A DNA stretch of 64,000 nt, from positions 496,001 to 560,000 of the forward strand of contig NZ_CP042301.2 in NCBI RefSeq assembly GCF_007922615.2. Direction: 5' to 3'. Below are positions 21,691-30,898 of the stretch, piece by piece (the first letter of the stretch is position 1; each line of letters begins with the position of its first letter). Position numbers and translations under genes: made by a program. The stretch is from Nitratireductor mangrovi (GTDB lineage Bacteria; Pseudomonadota; Alphaproteobacteria; Rhizobiales; Rhizobiaceae). Under the pieces are notes generated by a model that ran no database searches, had not been told where the DNA came from, and saw nothing but the letters and a program-made list of their open reading frames with translations.

Positions 21691-24000
21691 ATGACGGTGT
21701 TGACGCCGAAATTCGGAATGGGCGCCTCTGTGCTGCGCGTCGAGGACGCCGATTTCATCACAGGCAAGGGCCGGTACACCGACGACATCTCCCCAGAGAG
21801 CCTCCTGCACGGTTACGTCCTGCGCTCGCCGATGGCCAATGCGACCTTCAAGATCACGTCTGCGGAGGCGGCGAAAACCGCGCCGGGCGTTCATCTCGTG
21901 CTCACCGGTGCCGATCTCGGCCACCTGAACGACCTCAAGTCGCCCGCCATGCAGCGGCAGCCGGACGGCAGCCGGGCGCCAACGCGCGACATCCCGATCC
22001 TGTGCCGCGACCATGTCCGTTATGTCGGCGATGCCATCGCATTCGTCGTCGCCGACAGCCGTGCCCTGGCGCAGGATGCGGCCGAGATGATCGAGGTCGA
22101 GTTCGACGATGCCGAGGCTGTCGCGGCTACCGCCGGCGCGCTCGACGAAGGCGCCCCGCTGGTCTGGCCGGAGGCGGGCTCCAACCGCGCCTTCGAATAC
22201 CGCCTCGGCGACCAGGCAAAGGCCGATGAGGCATTTTCGAAGGCGAGCCGCTTCGCCAGGATCGCCTTCCACAACAACCGTCTCGTCTGCAACTACATGG
22301 AGCCGCGCGCCGCGATCGGCGAATGGCGCGCCGACGAGGATCGCTTCGTGCTGACCGTGGGCTCGCAAGGCGTTCACTCGATGCGCAAGATCATCGCCGA
22401 ACAGGTCTTCGGCCTGACCTCGGACAAGCTGCGCGTGGTGACGCCGGACGTCGGTGGCGGCTTCGGCCCCAAGACCTTCGTCTATCGCGAATACCCGCTG
22501 GTGCTCGATGCGGCGAAGCGGCTGGGCCGGCCGGTCAAGTGGACCGGCGACCGCGGCGAGCATTTCCTGACCGACGCCCAGGGCCGTGACAATCTCGTCG
22601 AGGCCGAGATGGCGATGGACGACGAAGGTCGCTTCCTCGGGCTGCGTGTGAAGAACGTTGCCAATCTCGGCGCCTATCTCTCCCAATACGGCCCGTTCAT
22701 TCCCTTCATCGGTGCGACGATGTCGACCGGCGTCTACGACATCCAGGCGCTCGACGTGCAGATCATCGGGGTCTACACCAATACCTGTCCTGTCGATGCC
22801 TATCGTGGCGCCGGCCGGCCGGAGGCAGCGTTCCTGCTCGAAAAGCTGGTCGACGAATGCGCTCGCGAGATGGGCCTGACGCCCGACGAGATCCGCCGCC
22901 GCAACTTCATCCCGCCCGACCAGTTTCCCTATCGCACCCAGACCGGCCGACTTTATGACGTCGGCGAATTCGCGGGCCATATGGAACAGGCCATGGAGCG
23001 CGCCGGCTGGGCCGGCTTCATGGAGCGCGCCACAGAATCGGGCCGCAACGGCAAGCTGCGCGGCATCGGGATGGCGACCTATATCGAGGCCTGCGCCTTC
23101 GCCGGCTCGGAGCCCGCTCATGTCGAGCTTCAGGGCGACGGCTCGGTGCTGCTCCTGATCGGAACCCAGTCCAACGGGCAGGGCCATGCGACGGCCTACG
23201 CCCAGTTCGTCGCCGAAAAGCTCGATCTGCCCATCGAGAAGATCAAGGTGCACCAAGGCGACACAGACCGCCTCGACAACGGCGGCGGCACCGGCGGTTC
23301 GCGTTCGATCCCGCTCGGCGGCGTGTCGGCCGCGCGCGCCGGCGAGGACCTTGCCGCCAAGATCAGGAAGATCGCTGCCGATGAACTCGAGGCCGCGCCG
23401 GCCGACATCGAACTGGTCGAGGGCTCAGCCCGCATCGTGGGTACCGACCGCTCGATGGACTTTGCCGCGATCGCCAGGGCGGCGAAGCAGCCGGACGACC
23501 TGAAGGGCATGGGCGAGTTCGTCCAGGACGAGGCGACCTATCCGAACGGCACCCATATCTGTGAGGTCGAGATCGATCCCGAAACCGGTCGGGTCGAGAT
23601 CGTCAAATATACGATCGTCGACGATTTCGGTGCCACGGTGAACCCGGTACTGCTTGCCGGCCAGGTTCATGGCGGCGTGGTACAGGGTGCCGGCCAGGCA
23701 CTGACCGAGGACACCGTCTACGGCGAGGACGGCCAACTGATCACGGCGAGCTTCATGGACTACGCCATGCCGCGTGCCGACGACTTCCCGTCCTTCTCCT
23801 TCGAGACGCGCAACGTGCCGTCGACCACCAATGCCCTCGGCATCAAGGGTGCGGGAGAGGCCGGCACCATCGGCGCCACCCCTGCGGTCATGAACGCCGT
23901 CACCGATGCGCTCTACCGGGCCTATGGCATTCGCCATATCGAGATGCCCGCGACGCCGGCGCGCATCTGGGAGGCGATCGAAACCGCCAGGGCGAAGTGA
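21691..24000 (+). CDS. Molybdenum hydroxylase large subunit (xanthine dehydrogenase/CoxL family), orphan
   Basis: 769 residues covering both molybdopterin-binding domains. Landmarks are GGGFGPKT (255-262), AYRGAGRPEAAF (370-381), GGGTGGSRS and GAGEAGTIGATP near the C-terminus, with the active-site glutamate expected in the last. AYRGAGR marks form-II CoxL-type proteins rather than true CO dehydrogenase (form I has a CSFR loop). These enzymes normally work with FAD and 2Fe-2S subunits; neither gene is nearby, so the substrate and electron path are unknown. Its stop overlaps the start of the following exporter gene (GTGA). Confidence 0.88.
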   Translation: MTVLTPKFGMGASVLRVEDADFITGKGRYTDDISPESLLHGYVLRSPMANATFKITSAEAAKTAPGVHLVLTGADLGHLNDLKSPAMQRQPDGSRAPTRDIPILCRDHVRYVGDAIAFVVADSRALAQDAAEMIEVEFDDAEAVAATAGALDEGAPLVWPEAGSNRAFEYRLGDQAKADEAFSKASRFARIAFHNNRLVCNYMEPRAAIGEWRADEDRFVLTVGSQGVHSMRKIIAEQVFGLTSDKLRVVTPDVGGGFGPKTFVYREYPLVLDAAKRLGRPVKWTGDRGEHFLTDAQGRDNLVEAEMAMDDEGRFLGLRVKNVANLGAYLSQYGPFIPFIGATMSTGVYDIQALDVQIIGVYTNTCPVDAYRGAGRPEAAFLLEKLVDECAREMGLTPDEIRRRNFIPPDQFPYRTQTGRLYDVGEFAGHMEQAMERAGWAGFMERATESGRNGKLRGIGMATYIEACAFAGSEPAHVELQGDGSVLLLIGTQSNGQGHATAYAQFVAEKLDLPIEKIKVHQGDTDRLDNGGGTGGSRSIPLGGVSAARAGEDLAAKIRKIAADELEAAPADIELVEGSARIVGTDRSMDFAAIARAAKQPDDLKGMGEFVQDEATYPNGTHICEVEIDPETGRVEIVKYTIVDDFGATVNPVLLAGQVHGGVVQGAGQALTEDTVYGEDGQLITASFMDYAMPRADDFPSFSFETRNVPSTTNALGIKGAGEAGTIGATPAVMNAVTDALYRAYGIRHIEMPATPARIWEAIETARAK

Positions 24001-24944
24001 CCGGCGACGCCGATGGCGCCCGCAGGCCACTCACCGGGATCACGCTGAAGGTAACGTCGGTCTGCGCCTTCGTTGCCATGTCGACCTTCATCAAGGCCTC
24101 GGGCGATGTGCCGCCCGGGCAGATCGTCTTCTTCCGTTCGCTCTTCGCTATCATCCCGGTCGTCGCCGTGATGGCGTTTCGGCGTGAACTCGCCGTCGCC
24201 TTCCGCACCAGCCGGCCTGCCGGGCACATCGCGCGCGGCCTCGTCGGCGTCACCGCGATGGGCCTCGGCTTTTTCGCACTGACGCGGTTGCCGCTGCCGG
24301 AATGGGTCGCCATCAACTATGCGCAACCGTTGATCGTGGTGGTGTTCAGCGCGCTGTTCCTGGGCGAGAAGGTGCGCATCTTCCGCTGGACCGCGGTGCT
24401 GATCGGGCTTGTCGGCGTCACCATCGTTTCCTGGCCCAAGCTCACCGTTCTGACGTCGGGCTCCTCGCTTGGCCGCGACGAGGCACTCGGCGTCATCGCC
24501 GTGCTTGCCGGCGCGGCGGTCTCGGCCGTCGCCATGCTGCTCGTCAGGCGTCTGGTGCTCACCGAGCGCTCGCCGACGATCGTCTTCTGGTTTTCGATCA
24601 CTTCGACGGCGATGGGGCTTTTGACCATTCCTTTCGGGTGGGCCGCGCTCGATGCCGCGCAGGCGACGTTCCTGGTCATGGCGGGGCTGTGCGGTGGCGT
24701 CGGCCAGATACTGATGACGGAGAGCTATCGCCACGCGGATATGTCGACCATCGCGCCGTTCGAATACACCTCGATGATCCTGGCGATCGCGATCGGTTTT
24801 TTCATCTTCAGCGAAGTGCCGACCCCCCACACGATCGTTGGCGGTGCCATCGTCGTTTTGGCCGGGCTGTTCATCATCTGGCGCGAGCATCGGCTCGGCT
24901 TGCCGCGCGGCGCGGCCCGCAAGGTCACGCCGACGCAAGGTTAA
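23997..24944 (+). CDS. DMT-superfamily transporter (EamA type)
   Basis: 315 residues from a GTG that overlaps the upstream stop. Around ten hydrophobic helices form two EamA repeats; the first repeat contains ASGDVPPGQIVFFRS and ALFLGEKV, the second YTSMILAIAIGFFIFSEVPTPHTIVGG. These proteins export small metabolites such as amino acids or nucleosides. Coupling to the molybdenum hydroxylase suggests a linked substrate or product, but this is not shown. The gene ends convergently with the XRE regulator, overlapping by 4 bp. Confidence 0.85.
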   Translation: MTGDADGARRPLTGITLKVTSVCAFVAMSTFIKASGDVPPGQIVFFRSLFAIIPVVAVMAFRRELAVAFRTSRPAGHIARGLVGVTAMGLGFFALTRLPLPEWVAINYAQPLIVVVFSALFLGEKVRIFRWTAVLIGLVGVTIVSWPKLTVLTSGSSLGRDEALGVIAVLAGAAVSAVAMLLVRRLVLTERSPTIVFWFSITSTAMGLLTIPFGWAALDAAQATFLVMAGLCGGVGQILMTESYRHADMSTIAPFEYTSMILAIAIGFFIFSEVPTPHTIVGGAIVVLAGLFIIWREHRLGLPRGAARKVTPTQG

Positions 24945-25777
24945 GACGGCCGTCCGGCGGTGCCGCCATCCGCCATCGTGCGCACGATTGCCGCGGTTCG
25001 CTCGTCGGCCGGGAAGAAGGTCTCCACGGCGATCTCCGAAACCGTCACGTCGAGCGGGGTGCCGAACACGGTGATGGTTGTGATGAAGGAGAGCTCCGTC
25101 TCGCCGAACCGCAACCGCAACGGCACCGCGATTGCCGAATAGTCGTGCGCGGAGGCCGGGCGCACGCGTTTTGGCATCGGATAGGCGCGCAGTTCCTGCT
25201 CAAGCTCGTAAAGCGCCGGCTCGGCGACGGCCTGGTTCAGCCGATGAAGTCGTTCGACCAGATGGTCGCGCCATTCGATCAGGTTGACGATGCGTGGCGC
25301 CAGGCCCTCCGGGTGCAGGCTGAGGCGAAGGACGTTGACCGGAGACTCCAGCAGGGCAGGGTTGGCGATCCCGTCGAGGAACGGCGCCATGGCCCGGTTG
25401 CCCTTGATCAGGTTCCAGTGCCGGTCGACGGCGAGCGCCGGATTGGGCTCGTGACCGGCCAGCACCTTTTCGACCGCGGCCATGACCGCGCCCATCGACG
25501 GGTCGTCGAGCGGCCGTTCGGCGAAGCCCGGCGCATAGCCGGCGGCGAGCAGGATGCGGTTGCGCTCGCGCAGCGGCACTTCGAGCTGTTCGGCAAGATG
25601 CAGCACCATGTCGCGCGACGGCGTCGAGCGGCCACTTTCCACGAAACTCAAATGACGCTGCGAAATCTCGGCTTCGAGCGCGAGGTCGAGTTGGCTCATG
25701 CGACGGCGCGTTCGCCATTCGCGGATCAGGGCGCCGGCGCTCGGCGTGGCAGGGGAAGGGGTGTGGTTTGTGCTCAT
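24941..25777 (-). CDS. XRE-family regulator with MmyB-like ligand-binding domain
   Basis: 278 residues from ATG 25777. The N-terminal helix-turn-helix is clear (LIREWRTRRRMSQLDLALEAEISQRHLSFVESGRS shown here in parts: RRRMSQLDLALEAEIS and SFVESGRSTPS). The rest matches the MmyB-type sensory domain, with LLAAGYAPGFAERPLDD and HWNLIKGNRAMAPFLDGI, a PAS-like fold that binds small lipophilic ligands in characterised members. It is divergent from the small membrane protein at 25907, its likely target by position. Confidence 0.85.
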   Translation of the reverse strand: MSTNHTPSPATPSAGALIREWRTRRRMSQLDLALEAEISQRHLSFVESGRSTPSRDMVLHLAEQLEVPLRERNRILLAAGYAPGFAERPLDDPSMGAVMAAVEKVLAGHEPNPALAVDRHWNLIKGNRAMAPFLDGIANPALLESPVNVLRLSLHPEGLAPRIVNLIEWRDHLVERLHRLNQAVAEPALYELEQELRAYPMPKRVRPASAHDYSAIAVPLRLRFGETELSFITTITVFGTPLDVTVSEIAVETFFPADERTAAIVRTMADGGTAGRPS

Positions 25778-25906
25778 GCCGGTTTGATAGCCGAGCCCGG
25801 CGCGCTTTCCCATTACCTGCCGCGTAATCGCCAGCCCTGCCTTGCGAGGTCATTGTTCCGTCACTCGCCGGTTCGCGGCGACTTCGAGAAACAAAGGAGA
25901 CCCGAG

Positions 25907-26308
25907 ATGACCGTCGCCATCACTCCCTTCCTGCGCAACGCCCTCTACCTCGATGCCGCCGTGAGCGGCGCCGCCGCCGTGCTGATGGCCGCCGGTGCTG
26001 GCCTTCTGGCGCCATTCCTTGCCCTGCCGCAGCCGCTCCTGTTCTGGGCCGGCATCGTTTTGTTCCCCTTTGTCGGCATGCTGATTGCCACCGCGCGGAG
26101 GCAGGACGCAGCGCGTCTGGTGCTGATCGACATCATTGCGCTCAACGCGCTCTGGGTCGCGGCGAGCTTCGCCATACTCGTGACCGGCATGGTCGAGCCC
26201 AATCTGCTTGGCATTGCCTTCGTGGCCGCCCAGGCCATTGCAGTTGCCGCCTTCGCGGTGCTGCAGCTTGCCGGCCTGCGTTCCGCCACGACTGCCCGCG
26301 CGGCCTGA
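25907..26308 (+). CDS. Small four-helix membrane protein
   Basis: 133 residues from ATG 25907 with a strong AAAGGAGA site. Four hydrophobic segments at about residues 12-40, 44-62, 70-92 and 98-122; little else. It starts 130 bp from the divergent XRE/MmyB-like regulator, an arrangement seen where such regulators control a membrane protein or dehydrogenase gene. No catalytic motif is visible; function unknown. The larger open frame covering this gene is a shadow of the transporter upstream. Confidence 0.72.
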   Translation: MTVAITPFLRNALYLDAAVSGAAAVLMAAGAGLLAPFLALPQPLLFWAGIVLFPFVGMLIATARRQDAARLVLIDIIALNALWVAASFAILVTGMVEPNLLGIAFVAAQAIAVAAFAVLQLAGLRSATTARAA

Positions 26309-26376
26309 ACCGGACTATCGTGAGACAGGCCGGCGCTTGGCGCCGGCCGATGACGAAATCACAAGGGAAAGCCGCC

Positions 26377-26802
26377 ATGGAGCCCGCCGCCCGGCAGTGG
26401 ATCGAAACCGTACTCGCCGGCTCGCCGGTCGCCAAACATCTCGGCATCCGCGTCGCCGAGGCAGCGAAGGATCGCGTCGTCTTCGCGCTCCCCTTCAGCG
26501 TGGGCAACGTGACGCTCGCCGATATCGTCCATGGCGGTGTGATTGCGACACTGATCGATATTGCCGGGGCCGCCGCGTCCGGGTCGGGCATCGACGGCAC
26601 CGCGACCGGAGGCGCGACGGCGTCGCTCTCGATCGCATATCTGGCGCCGGCAAAGGGCTGCGACCTCACCGCCGAGGCGGTCATCGTGCAGCGCGGCCGC
26701 AGCCAGACCGTTTCCGACGTTGTGGTCCGTGACGATGCGGGAACGATGGTCGCCAAGGGGCTCGTCGTCAGCCGCATCTTTTCCGCGCGCGGCGGAACCT
26801 GA
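26377..26802 (+). CDS. PaaI-family hotdog thioesterase
   Basis: 141 residues from ATG 26377, preceded by AAGGGAAA; an in-frame ATG at 26350 is possible. The hotdog-fold signature VHGGVIATLIDIAGAAAS is present, followed by ATASLSIAYLAPAKG. PaaI-type enzymes hydrolyse acyl-CoA thioesters, typically aromatic ones. It lies 68 bp after the small membrane protein on the same strand. The substrate is unknown. Confidence 0.82.
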   Translation: MEPAARQWIETVLAGSPVAKHLGIRVAEAAKDRVVFALPFSVGNVTLADIVHGGVIATLIDIAGAAASGSGIDGTATGGATASLSIAYLAPAKGCDLTAEAVIVQRGRSQTVSDVVVRDDAGTMVAKGLVVSRIFSARGGT

Positions 26803-26805
26803 GGC

Positions 26806-27273
26806 TCAGATGCCGAAGGCGGCCAGCAGCACGCGCAGGCTCATGAAGATGATGATCAGCGAGCCCGGCGTCCACAGCGCGGCGCGAATATCGTGGATCT
26901 GGCCGGTGAAATAGGCGGCGAAATGCGCGAACCGCGTGATCGCGTAGCCGTAGAACAGCAACTGCGCCAGCCATAGCGGCGGCGCCGTCAGCGTGTAGAG
27001 GAAGCCGGCGGCGAGAAAGAACGGCACGTTCTCAAGATCGTTAGCCTGGATGCGCCGCACGCGTTCCACACGCTCATTGGGCAAGAGCTGCGACGGGTCG
27101 GGTTTCGGGTTGAGCCGCGTCGGCTTCAAATCCTCGGGCGCCCGCAGTCCGGCATTCTCCTGCATCATGCGGGCGACCGTCAGCCATGACATGGCGACGA
27201 CCTTGAGGATCATCAGGCTGGCCGCGATGGCATAGACCGCGAAGACAGGATTCGAAAGCGAGATGATTTCCAT
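26806..27273 (-). CDS. MAPEG-family membrane protein
   Basis: 155 residues from ATG 27273 (the reading frame continues upstream without a credible start). Four hydrophobic helices (about residues 7-30, 82-98, 104-122, 136-154) and the conserved loop RIQANDLENVPFFLAAGFLY, characteristic of membrane-associated eicosanoid/glutathione proteins. Bacterial members may have glutathione transferase or peroxidase activity; the role here is unknown. It ends 4 bp from the convergent thioesterase gene. Confidence 0.82.
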   Translation of the reverse strand: MEIISLSNPVFAVYAIAASLMILKVVAMSWLTVARMMQENAGLRAPEDLKPTRLNPKPDPSQLLPNERVERVRRIQANDLENVPFFLAAGFLYTLTAPPLWLAQLLFYGYAITRFAHFAAYFTGQIHDIRAALWTPGSLIIIFMSLRVLLAAFGI

Positions 27274-27320
27274 GGTTCCCCCCTCTCGCGGCGGCGTGAT
27301 TCGCCCCAGTCGCGGTGTGT

Positions 27321-28160
27321 CTAATCCACGGCGCGCAGTTTCTGCTTCAACACCAGAAAATCGCGCCAGGCCAACCTCTTGTGGGCAGGGTTGCGGAGCA
27401 GATAGGCCGGGTGCAGCGTCGGCATCGCCGGAATATCGATTCCCCCGGCCGTACGGTGGACCTTCCAGTTGCCGCGCAGCCGCAATACCCCTTCCTGTGT
27501 GTTCAGCAGCACCTTGGCCGACGGCCCGCCCAGAGTTACCAGCACCTTGGGCGCCGCAAGTTCGATCTGGCGCTCGATGAAAGGCCGGCAGATTTCGGTT
27601 TCCAGCGGCGTCGGCGTGCGGTTGCCGGGCGGACGCCACGGGATCACGTTGGCGATATAGGCTGTGGTCCGGTCGAGCCCGATCGCCGCCAGCATGCGGT
27701 CGAGCAGCTTGCCCGAGCGTCCGACGAAGGGCAGGCCCTGCAAATCCTCGTCGCGCCCCGGCGCCTCGCCCACGAACATGACGTCCGCCTCGGGGTTGCC
27801 GTCGGCGAACACCAGGTTCTTGGCGGTGAATTTGAGGTTGCAGCCATCGAACCCGGCGAGGATGTCGCGCAATTCGTCGAGGCTGGCCGCGCTGCGCGCC
27901 AGTTCGCGTGCCCGCTCGGCCTGCGCGTCGTCGGGCACGCTGGCTTGCACGGCCGGAGCCGCCGCCGGCGGGGAGGGCGCCTGCGTCGGCGGATCGTGTC
28001 GCATCGCGGGCGCGGGCCGTTGGAGCGCTTGCGCCTGCGGAGGAGCCGGCGCGGCCTTCGCCAGCCGGCTGTCGGCGAACCGGTCGACAGGAGCCTCCTC
28101 CAGCGCCTCGTCGGCGCCGGCCTCGGCATAAAACAGCAGGAGTTCGCGCAGTCCGTTCAC
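27321..28160 (-). CDS. Uracil-DNA glycosylase, family 4/5-like
   Basis: 279 residues; the start is GTG 28160. A proline/alanine-rich N-terminal region (residues 20-75) leads to the glycosylase domain, with motif [20 protein letters not shown], then [15 protein letters not shown] and motif B-like [19 protein letters not shown]. It removes uracil from DNA to start base-excision repair. Classical family-4 enzymes carry a 4Fe-4S cluster held by four cysteines; here only GCNLK and ICRPF cysteines remain and the usual KCRPP is PWRPP, so the cluster is probably absent. It lies near ETF-QO, as in other rhizobia. Confidence 0.86.
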   Translation of the reverse strand: MNGLRELLLFYAEAGADEALEEAPVDRFADSRLAKAAPAPPQAQALQRPAPAMRHDPPTQAPSPPAAAPAVQASVPDDAQAERARELARSAASLDELRDILAGFDGCNLKFTAKNLVFADGNPEADVMFVGEAPGRDEDLQGLPFVGRSGKLLDRMLAAIGLDRTTAYIANVIPWRPPGNRTPTPLETEICRPFIERQIELAAPKVLVTLGGPSAKVLLNTQEGVLRLRGNWKVHRTAGGIDIPAMPTLHPAYLLRNPAHKRLAWRDFLVLKQKLRAVD

Positions 28161-28226
28161 GTCAGGTTCCGTTTCCCGGTCCTCTCTAGCATCCGAGCAC
28201 GGCTGCCGGCACCCTGCATAATGGCG

Positions 28227-28823
28227 TCATGACAGTGGTATGCGCGGATCCTGTACCAGGAAGAAGGTCAGGATCGGCGTGAAATCCGAGATCAGGAAGG
28301 CGAAGTCGGCCTGCTTGCCGGGATCGACGAAGCCGTCGGTGAACAGCAGCCTGTCATAAGGCTCGAAGTCGCGGCTGAAGCGCGCGAAGCCGGCCGAGGT
28401 GATGGTATCGCTGTCGGTGCGGCGCTGGTCGAAGGAGAGCCCGTCTCCGAAAACGCTCGGTTGGCCGAGCTTTTCCTGCAGTTCGAACTGGAATTCGGTC
28501 CACGCCAGTTCGCTGGCGTTCACCGTCACCAGCACCATGTGGAGGAAGCCATTGGCGAATTGACCGCCGAAGGTATAGAGCCGGATCGGCGCTGCCGCGC
28601 GGATGACCATGGTCACCGGGCTTGCCGAATAGAGTTCCTGGGTGATGACGATCGGGTCGTCGCGGCTGCCGCTGCCACCTGCCGACAGGATGCGGAAGCC
28701 ACCGAGTTCGTCGGAAAATGTGTAGGCGCCGGCCCGCCAGATCGATTCGGCCCGCAAGGGAAGCGCGGCCAGCACAAGGCATAGTCCGGCGGTCAGCGCG
28801 ATCCTGATTGCGGCGAGCAGCAT
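28227..28823 (-). CDS. Exported conserved protein of unknown function
   Basis: 198 residues. A signal peptide (residues 1-25, ending LPLRAES) precedes a probable beta-rich domain with GAYTFSDELGGFRILSAGG, GSRDDPIVITQELYSASPV and SDFTPILTFFLVQDPRIPLS. No cysteine or catalytic motif is evident. It is likely periplasmic. It reads toward the glycosylase gene on the same strand, 66 bp away, and is divergent from ETF-QO. I do not recognise a named family. Confidence 0.72.
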   Translation of the reverse strand: MLLAAIRIALTAGLCLVLAALPLRAESIWRAGAYTFSDELGGFRILSAGGSGSRDDPIVITQELYSASPVTMVIRAAAPIRLYTFGGQFANGFLHMVLVTVNASELAWTEFQFELQEKLGQPSVFGDGLSFDQRRTDSDTITSAGFARFSRDFEPYDRLLFTDGFVDPGKQADFAFLISDFTPILTFFLVQDPRIPLS

Positions 28824-28899
28824 ATGCCGATCTCCTCGCGCGGATTATGAACGAGATTGCGATGGCGGCAAGGCGGGTTGCCAAAGGCCGCCACTTGCA

Positions 28900-28915
28900 T
28901 TGACGTTTACGTCAA
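28900..28915. promoter_or_regulatory. Perfect 16-bp palindrome upstream of ETF-QO (possible LiuR-type operator)
   Basis: TTGACGTTTACGTCAA consists of seven-base arms TTGACGT/ACGTCAA around TT, 147 bp before the ETF-QO start. MerR-family LiuR regulators of branched-chain amino acid catabolism in proteobacteria are recalled to bind sites of ACGT-n-ACGT type, and ETF-QO takes electrons from that pathway. The assignment is inference; the palindrome itself is plain. Confidence 0.5.
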
Positions 28916-29062
28916 AGTAATAGAAGCCGTTGGCGGGCCGCGTCGCCATGTCGCCGGTCGCGTTTCTTCCGTGGATGCGACCGCTAAGGTATTGCACAAT
29001 GCCGGTGTTGCCCGCCAAGCGCCTTCGATCGGAAGGGCAGGCGCCGGTAACTGGAGGAGCAG

Positions 29063-30778
29063 ATGAGCGAAGCCGAACGCGAGAGCATGGAATTCGATGT
29101 GGTGATCGTCGGAGCCGGCCCGGCGGGACTGGCCGCGTCGATAAGGCTCAAGCAGCTCAATCCGGAGCTTTCCGTCGTCGTGCTCGAAAAGGGCGCCGAG
29201 GTTGGCGCGCACATCCTTTCCGGTGCTGTTGTTGATCCGATCGGTGTCGATCGCCTTTTGCCCGACTGGCGCGACGACCCCGATCATCCGTTCAAGACCC
29301 CGGTCACCGACGACCAGTTCCTGATGCTCGGCCCCGCAGGTTCGTTCCGCATCCCGAACTTCATTCTGCCGCCGCTGATGAACAATCACGGCAACTACAT
29401 CGTCTCGCTGGGCAATGTCTGCCGCTGGCTCGCCGGCCGCGCAGAGGCGCTCGGCGTGGAAATCTATCCGGGCTTCGCCGCGGCTGAGGTCCTCTACAAT
29501 GACGATGGCGCCGTCATCGGGGTAGCGACCGGCGACATGGGCATCGAGCGCGACGGCTCGCACGGTCCCAACTACGCGCCGGGCATGGCCTTGCTCGGCA
29601 AATACACCCTGATCGGCGAGGGTGTACGCGGGTCGCTTGCCAAGCAACTGATTGCGAAGTTCGGCCTGTCAGAGCGCAGCGAGCCGCAGAAGTTCGGCAT
29701 CGGCCTCAAAGAACTCTGGCAGGTCGCGCCGGAGAACCACAAGCCCGGTCTCGTCCAGCACTCCTTCGGCTGGCCGCTCGACAGCCAGACCGGCGGCGGC
29801 TCGTTCCTCTACCATCTGGAGGACAATCAGGTCGCGGTCGGCTTCGTCGTCCACCTGAACTACAAGAACCCCTATATCTCGCCCTTCGAGGAGTTTCAGC
29901 GCTTCAAGACCCATCCCTCGGTGCGCGGCACCTTCGAGGGCGGCAAGCGTGTCTCCTACGGCGCCCGCGCCATCACCGAGGGCGGTTACCAATCGGTACC
30001 CAAGCTCACTTTCCCGGGCGGCGCGCTCATCGGCTGCTCCGCCGGTTTCGTCAACGTGCCGCGCATCAAGGGTTCGCACAACGCAGTGCTGTCGGGCATG
30101 ATGGCAGCCGAAAACGCAGCCGAGGCGCTGGCCGCCGGCCGCTCGGCCGACGAGTTGTCGGCCTACGAGGAGGCATGGCGCGCCTCAGATATAGGCAAGG
30201 ATTTGAAGAAGGTCCGCAACGTCAAGCCGCTCTGGTCGCGTTTCGGTCTCTGGCTTGGCGTCGGGCTCGGTGGCTTCGACATGTGGACCAATTCGCTGTT
30301 CGGTTTCTCGCTGTTCGGCACCATGAAGCACGGCAAGACCGACGCCGCCTCGCTCGAGCCGGCGGCGAAGCACAAGCCGGTCGACTATCCGAAGCCCGAC
30401 GGCGTCCTGACCTTCGACCGGCTGTCGTCGGTGTTCCTGTCCAACACCAATCACGAGGAGGACCAGCCGGTCCACCTCAAGGTCGCCGATCCGGAGTTGC
30501 AGAAGTCGTCGGAATACGCGGTCTTTTCCGGTCCGTCGACGCGCTACTGCCCGGCCGGCGTCTACGAATGGGTGGACGCGGACGGCAACGCGCCCGCCGG
30601 CGGGCCGGGCGCCAGCGCCAAGGGCGGTGAGGTCTCGCACACCAATCCCGAGGCGCGTTTCGTCATCAACGCGCAGAACTGCGTCCACTGCAAGACCTGC
30701 GACATCAAGGATCCCAACCAGAACATCAATTGGGTCCCGCCGCAGGGTGGCGAAGGACCGGTCTATCCGAACATGTGA
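29063..30778 (+). CDS. etfD: Electron transfer flavoprotein-ubiquinone oxidoreductase
   Basis: 571 residues; ATG 29063 follows GGAGGAG. The FAD-binding motif DVVIVGAGPAGLAASIRLK (about residues 12-31) opens the protein; GWPLDSQTGGGSFLYHLEDN and GCSAGFVNVPRIKGSHNA are typical ETF-QO segments. The C-terminal 4Fe-4S ligands are RYCPAGVYEW and INAQNCVHCKTCDIKDP. It passes electrons from reduced ETF, fed by acyl-CoA dehydrogenases in fatty-acid and branched-chain amino acid oxidation, to ubiquinone in the inner membrane. The leucine-pathway enzyme MCC is encoded further along the window. Confidence 0.95.
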   Translation: MSEAERESMEFDVVIVGAGPAGLAASIRLKQLNPELSVVVLEKGAEVGAHILSGAVVDPIGVDRLLPDWRDDPDHPFKTPVTDDQFLMLGPAGSFRIPNFILPPLMNNHGNYIVSLGNVCRWLAGRAEALGVEIYPGFAAAEVLYNDDGAVIGVATGDMGIERDGSHGPNYAPGMALLGKYTLIGEGVRGSLAKQLIAKFGLSERSEPQKFGIGLKELWQVAPENHKPGLVQHSFGWPLDSQTGGGSFLYHLEDNQVAVGFVVHLNYKNPYISPFEEFQRFKTHPSVRGTFEGGKRVSYGARAITEGGYQSVPKLTFPGGALIGCSAGFVNVPRIKGSHNAVLSGMMAAENAAEALAAGRSADELSAYEEAWRASDIGKDLKKVRNVKPLWSRFGLWLGVGLGGFDMWTNSLFGFSLFGTMKHGKTDAASLEPAAKHKPVDYPKPDGVLTFDRLSSVFLSNTNHEEDQPVHLKVADPELQKSSEYAVFSGPSTRYCPAGVYEWVDADGNAPAGGPGASAKGGEVSHTNPEARFVINAQNCVHCKTCDIKDPNQNINWVPPQGGEGPVYPNM

Positions 30779-30898
30779 GGACGTGATTCCAGCCGGCGCT
30801 AGGACGACGTGAGGACGACGGCTCGGCGTCGTTGGAATCGAACATTGCCAAAGCCTCATGGCTGTGCCTTCATCCCCACCGGGACGGAGGAATGAGGC

